Of a DNA stretch of 7,492 nucleotides, positions 5,401-7,492 are shown piece after piece. Each line of letters starts with the position of its first letter. Position 1 is the stretch's first letter. Under the pieces are notes generated by a model. That model was not told where the DNA came from. It saw only the letters and a program-made list of their open reading frames with translations, and searched no databases. Source of the stretch: an uncultured Thermoleophilia bacterium (GTDB lineage Bacteria > Actinomycetota > Thermoleophilia > UBA2241); contig CAIWHY010000159.1 of assembly GCA_903912585.1 (NCBI GenBank), forward strand, positions 1 through 7,492, written 5' to 3'. The translations under genes and the position numbers were made by a program.

Positions 5401-6519
5401 ATGGATATGGGCGCCCGCGCGACAGGAGCGCGGCGCGGCCGCCGCCGGTTATGGCTCGGCGCCTCCCTCGTTCTCCTGCTGGCAATCGCCGGAGTGACCG
5501 CCCATCCGGCGCCGGCGTTCGCGGAGGTCAACCCCGATCTCGTGACCACGGCGCTGACCGGCGTCACCGTGCACAGCGGGGCGCGGGCTGTCTTCAGCTT
5601 TCGGGTCGACGATCCGGCCGGCGGCACGCTGCTGGCGGACCTTGTTATGGAGCGCCCCGGCGGCCGGGTCGTGCGCACGCTGGCCGCCGGCCTCAGTGTG
5701 ACGGCCGGGCAGACCGCGACCTGGCGCGGCCGCATCAGCGTTCGACGCGGTCGCTACGTCTATGTGGTCCGCGCGACCGACGCCGCCGGCCGGACCGAGG
5801 CGCAGGCCACGCCTGCCGCTCTGCACGTGCTCGCGGCGCTGCCGCCGCTGGTGCCCACGCCGCGCGCCCTCAGGCGCGCCCTCACGTGGGCACGCGCTCG
5901 CGCGGGGGACGTCGCGGTGGCCGTCGTCGACAGCCGGGGCGTGCTGCACGGCTGCCGCCAGAACCGCCGCTTCTACAGCGCCAGCATGGTCAAAGCGATG
6001 CTGCTCGTCGCCTACCTGCGCGGGCATCGCCACGTCCCCGTCGCGATGCGCGGCGTGCTGGCGCGGATGATCGAGCACTCTGACAACGCCGCCGCCGACA
6101 TCGTCTACGGCATCGTCGGTCGCGACAGGCTCGTCGCCCTCGCGCGCCTCTCCGCGATGCGCCGTTTCCGGCCCAACGGGGGCTGGATCACGACGCTGGT
6201 CACCGCTGCGGACCTGGCGCGCTTCTTCCGCGACATGCACGACTACATCCCCAAGCGCCACATCGCCTTTGCCGACGAGCTCTTGTCCGGGATCATCCCT
6301 GCCCAGAGCTGGGGAGTGCCGGCGGCCGCGCGCCCGTTGCACTACCGCGTCTACTTCAAGGGTGGCTGGCTGGGCGCGTGGGTGCTGGCCAGCCAATCCG
6401 CGCGCCTCGAGCGCCGGACGGTGCGGCTCGGCCTGGCGGTCTTCACCGACGGCAACCCGGGTGCGGACTACGGCAAGGAGACGATCCGCGGCGTCACCGC
6501 GCGCTTGCTGCGGCCGTAG
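5401..6519 (+). CDS. Secreted Ig-like plus class A beta-lactamase-fold serine hydrolase
   Basis: 372 residues from ATG 5401. An Arg-rich n-region (RRGRRR, 11-16), hydrophobic residues 18-33 and AFA (39-41) form a signal peptide. Residues about 43-145 are an Ig-like module (VHSGARAVFSFRVDDPAGG, ISVRRGRYVYVVRATDAAGR) like those at the C-termini of the two preceding proteins. Residues about 153-372 are a class A beta-lactamase/transpeptidase fold: S195-x-x-K198 in SASMVKAM (nucleophile and base), S227-D228-N229 in EHSDNAAAD, and K320-G321-G322 in YFKGGW. The Glu166/ExxLN omega-loop element of true class A beta-lactamases is not evident, so peptidoglycan peptidase or esterase activity fits better than antibiotic hydrolysis. 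The frame is open upstream to GTG 5341, but that start would add 20 residues before the signal peptide. ATG 5401 (or 5407) is preferred, although no good ribosome-binding site precedes any of them; a leaderless mRNA is possible. Confidence 0.82.
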   Translation: MDMGARATGARRGRRRLWLGASLVLLLAIAGVTAHPAPAFAEVNPDLVTTALTGVTVHSGARAVFSFRVDDPAGGTLLADLVMERPGGRVVRTLAAGLSVTAGQTATWRGRISVRRGRYVYVVRATDAAGRTEAQATPAALHVLAALPPLVPTPRALRRALTWARARAGDVAVAVVDSRGVLHGCRQNRRFYSASMVKAMLLVAYLRGHRHVPVAMRGVLARMIEHSDNAAADIVYGIVGRDRLVALARLSAMRRFRPNGGWITTLVTAADLARFFRDMHDYIPKRHIAFADELLSGIIPAQSWGVPAAARPLHYRVYFKGGWLGAWVLASQSARLERRTVRLGLAVFTDGNPGADYGKETIRGVTARLLRP

Positions 6520-6609
6520 CTCGCGACGGGCGTCACGACGCCGAGCGAAACGGGCGCCCGGCGGTGAGCCGAAGCCGGCGTGCGGCTGCGCCGCGGATGC
6601 GGCCCGGCG

Positions 6610-7119
6610 CTACGCGTCCGGGTAGTCGATCGCCTCGATCGTGAGCTGGCGGTCGCCGGCCGGCCGCCGCCAGCGGACGGTGGCGCCCACGCGCGCGTCG
6701 AGCAGCGTCGCCGCCAGCGGCGAGACGTAGCTGAGCAAGCCGTTGTTGGGGTCGGCCTCGTCCTCGCCCACGATGCGAAAGGCGCGGGTGGCGCCGCCGC
6801 CCTCTTTGACGGTCACGGCGGCGCCGAACTTGACCATGCGCCGCGGCTGGTGGCCCACGTCGACCGGCATCGCCGACTCCAGGCGCAGAGTGAAGTAGCG
6901 CAGGTCGCGGTCGACGAAGTCGAGCTGCTCCTGCGCCAGCCCGTCGTCCTTGGCCGCCTCGCGCAGTTCCAGCCGGCGCTGCTCCAGCTCGCCGACCTTG
7001 CCCTCCAGCTGCCGCAGACCCGAGGGCGTGACGTAGTTGGGGTGATCGCTGACCTGGCGCTCCGGCAGGCCCTCCTCGGGCACGCCTCCGTCGGGCTCCT
7101 TCACAAATGCTCTGTTCAT
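6610..7119 (-). CDS. GreA/GreB-like transcription factor
   Basis: 169 residues, cytoplasmic. The N-terminus MNRAFVKEPD, then HPNYVTPSGLRQLEGKV, matches a recognised Gre-family branch that carries about 30 extra residues ahead of the coiled coil. Residues about 32-83 form a coiled-coil hairpin shorter than in classical GreA, with D58, D59 and E64 near the tip, where GreA has the acidic pair that coordinates Mg2+ in the RNA polymerase secondary channel. Residues about 94-166 are the Gre C-terminal FKBP-like domain (VKFGAAVTV, FRIVGEDEADPNNGLLSYVSPLA, ARVGATVRW). The probable role is binding RNA polymerase to rescue paused complexes or modulate initiation; with the altered tip, cleavage-stimulating activity is uncertain. 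The start at ATG 7119 is supported by family similarity; the upstream ribosome-binding site is weak. It is convergent with the serine hydrolase gene and divergent from ferritin. Confidence 0.88.
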   Translation of the reverse strand: MNRAFVKEPDGGVPEEGLPERQVSDHPNYVTPSGLRQLEGKVGELEQRRLELREAAKDDGLAQEQLDFVDRDLRYFTLRLESAMPVDVGHQPRRMVKFGAAVTVKEGGGATRAFRIVGEDEADPNNGLLSYVSPLAATLLDARVGATVRWRRPAGDRQLTIEAIDYPDA

Positions 7120-7153
7120 CTCGTCACGTCCGCGTAGGGTGCTGTGGGATGCG

Positions 7154-7181
7154 CGGCGCGCCGGGTAGTGCCGGCACGCCG
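7154..7181. repeat. Inverted repeat in the gre/ferritin divergent region
   Basis: CGGCGCGCCGG (7154-7164) and CCGGCACGCCG (7171-7181) are inverted around GTAGTG. The one imperfect pair is G-U if transcribed on the minus strand but A-C on the plus strand, so the hairpin would be better formed in the leader RNA of the gre-like gene, 35-62 bases ahead of its start codon. It could be an RNA leader structure or an operator; neither is shown. Confidence 0.4.
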
Positions 7182-7214
7182 TCGGTGTCCCCTCCCTCTT
7201 TCCATGGTACCCGG

Positions 7215-7244
7215 TTTAGTCCCCCCACAGGCGGTGGGTAGGCT
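7215..7244 (+). promoter_or_regulatory. Candidate ferritin promoter
   Basis: TTTAGT (7215-7220) and TAGGCT (7239-7244) are 18 bp apart. TAGGCT fits the actinobacterial -10 pattern TANNNT; the -35 is partial. A start near 7251 would leave a leader of about 28 bases before ATG 7279. Confidence 0.45.
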
Positions 7245-7278
7245 GGGGGCGACAGCGAGACCGAGAGAGGGTGGGACG

Positions 7279-7492
7279 ATGCTGGACAGCAGGATGCAGG
7301 ACGCGCTCAACGCCCAGATCAACTGGGAGTTCTATTCGGGGTACCTCTACCTCTCGATGGCGGCGCAGTTCTCCGCCTCGGGCATGCCCGGCGGCCAGAA
7401 CTGGATGACGGTGCAGTATCAGGAGGAGCTCGCGCACGCGCAGAAGATGTTCGACTACGTCACCCAGCGCGGCGGGCGTGCGAAGCTCGAAG
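7279..7492 (+). CDS. ftn: Ferritin (FtnA-like), 5' part only
   Basis: The first 71 residues are present; the gene runs off the window. MLDSRMQDALNAQINWEFYS, then YLYLSMAAQF and NWMTVQYQEELAHAQKMFDY, then RGGR, is a clear match to non-haem bacterial ferritins. Ferroxidase-centre ligands E17, E50 and H53 are in the standard positions of helices A and B. The protein assembles as a 24-subunit shell that oxidises Fe(II) and stores it as a ferric mineral in the cytoplasm. ATG 7279 follows AGAGAGG (7264-7270) by 8 bases and is the family's usual start. It is divergent from the gre-like gene with 159 bases between start codons. Confidence 0.95.
   Translation, partial: MLDSRMQDALNAQINWEFYSGYLYLSMAAQFSASGMPGGQNWMTVQYQEELAHAQKMFDYVTQRGGRAKLE

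Noticed and set aside
6551..6594. Terminator between the serine hydrolase and gre-like genes
   Set aside because: There is a short palindrome (CGGGCGCCCG, 6551-6560) and a 5-bp hairpin (6582-6594), but neither has a T run on its outgoing strand, so an intrinsic terminator is not supported.
7233..7249. Iron-box (DtxR/IdeR) operator at the ferritin promoter
   Set aside because: Only the core around GTAGGCT resembles the consensus; the second half-site is absent.

Overview
This is a GC-rich bacterial window whose gene style points to an actinobacterial lineage. The grounds are strong G/C preference at third codon positions, secreted proteins with Arg-rich signal peptides and Ig-like modules, a TTG start, and promoter-like elements of the TTGACN/TANNNT kind. 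The phylum is an inference; a deep-branching or anaerobe-related actinobacterium would fit the selenocysteine tRNA and the haem-binding CXXCH protein. I see no mobile element, CRISPR array or rRNA.

Layout. 1-564 (+) is the 3' end of a PAS sensor gene that stops early inside a GAF-like domain. After a C-rich gap, 788-2086 (+) encodes a complete saccharopine-dehydrogenase-family oxidoreductase, with a promoter-like region and leader hairpin in front and a strong intrinsic terminator behind (2146-2183). 2274-2371 (+) is a well-formed selenocysteine tRNA (selC). 2372-2749 is mostly non-coding and may hold a decayed remnant of a small secreted protein on the minus strand. 2750-4348 (+) encodes a secreted papain-family cysteine peptidase with a TIG domain and a C-terminal Ig-like module. 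It converges across a perfect 15-bp stem-loop on 4437-5216 (-), a secreted protein with one CSNCH haem motif and Ig-like domains. Divergent from that is 5401-6519 (+), a secreted Ig-like plus class A beta-lactamase-fold serine hydrolase. 6610-7119 (-) is a GreA/GreB-like transcription factor, and 7279-7492 (+) is the start of a ferritin gene that runs off the window.

How the genes relate. The window is not one operon; nearly every gene is its own unit, with convergent or divergent neighbours. The most coherent part is 2750-6519. There, three adjacent exported proteins with unrelated active sites (cysteine peptidase, haem site, serine hydrolase) all carry what appears to be the same roughly 95-residue Ig-like module. 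This suggests a locally amplified cell-surface domain family, and it is the best candidate here for something undescribed. selC shows that the organism probably decodes UGA as selenocysteine, but no selenoprotein gene or other selenium gene is visible in the window.
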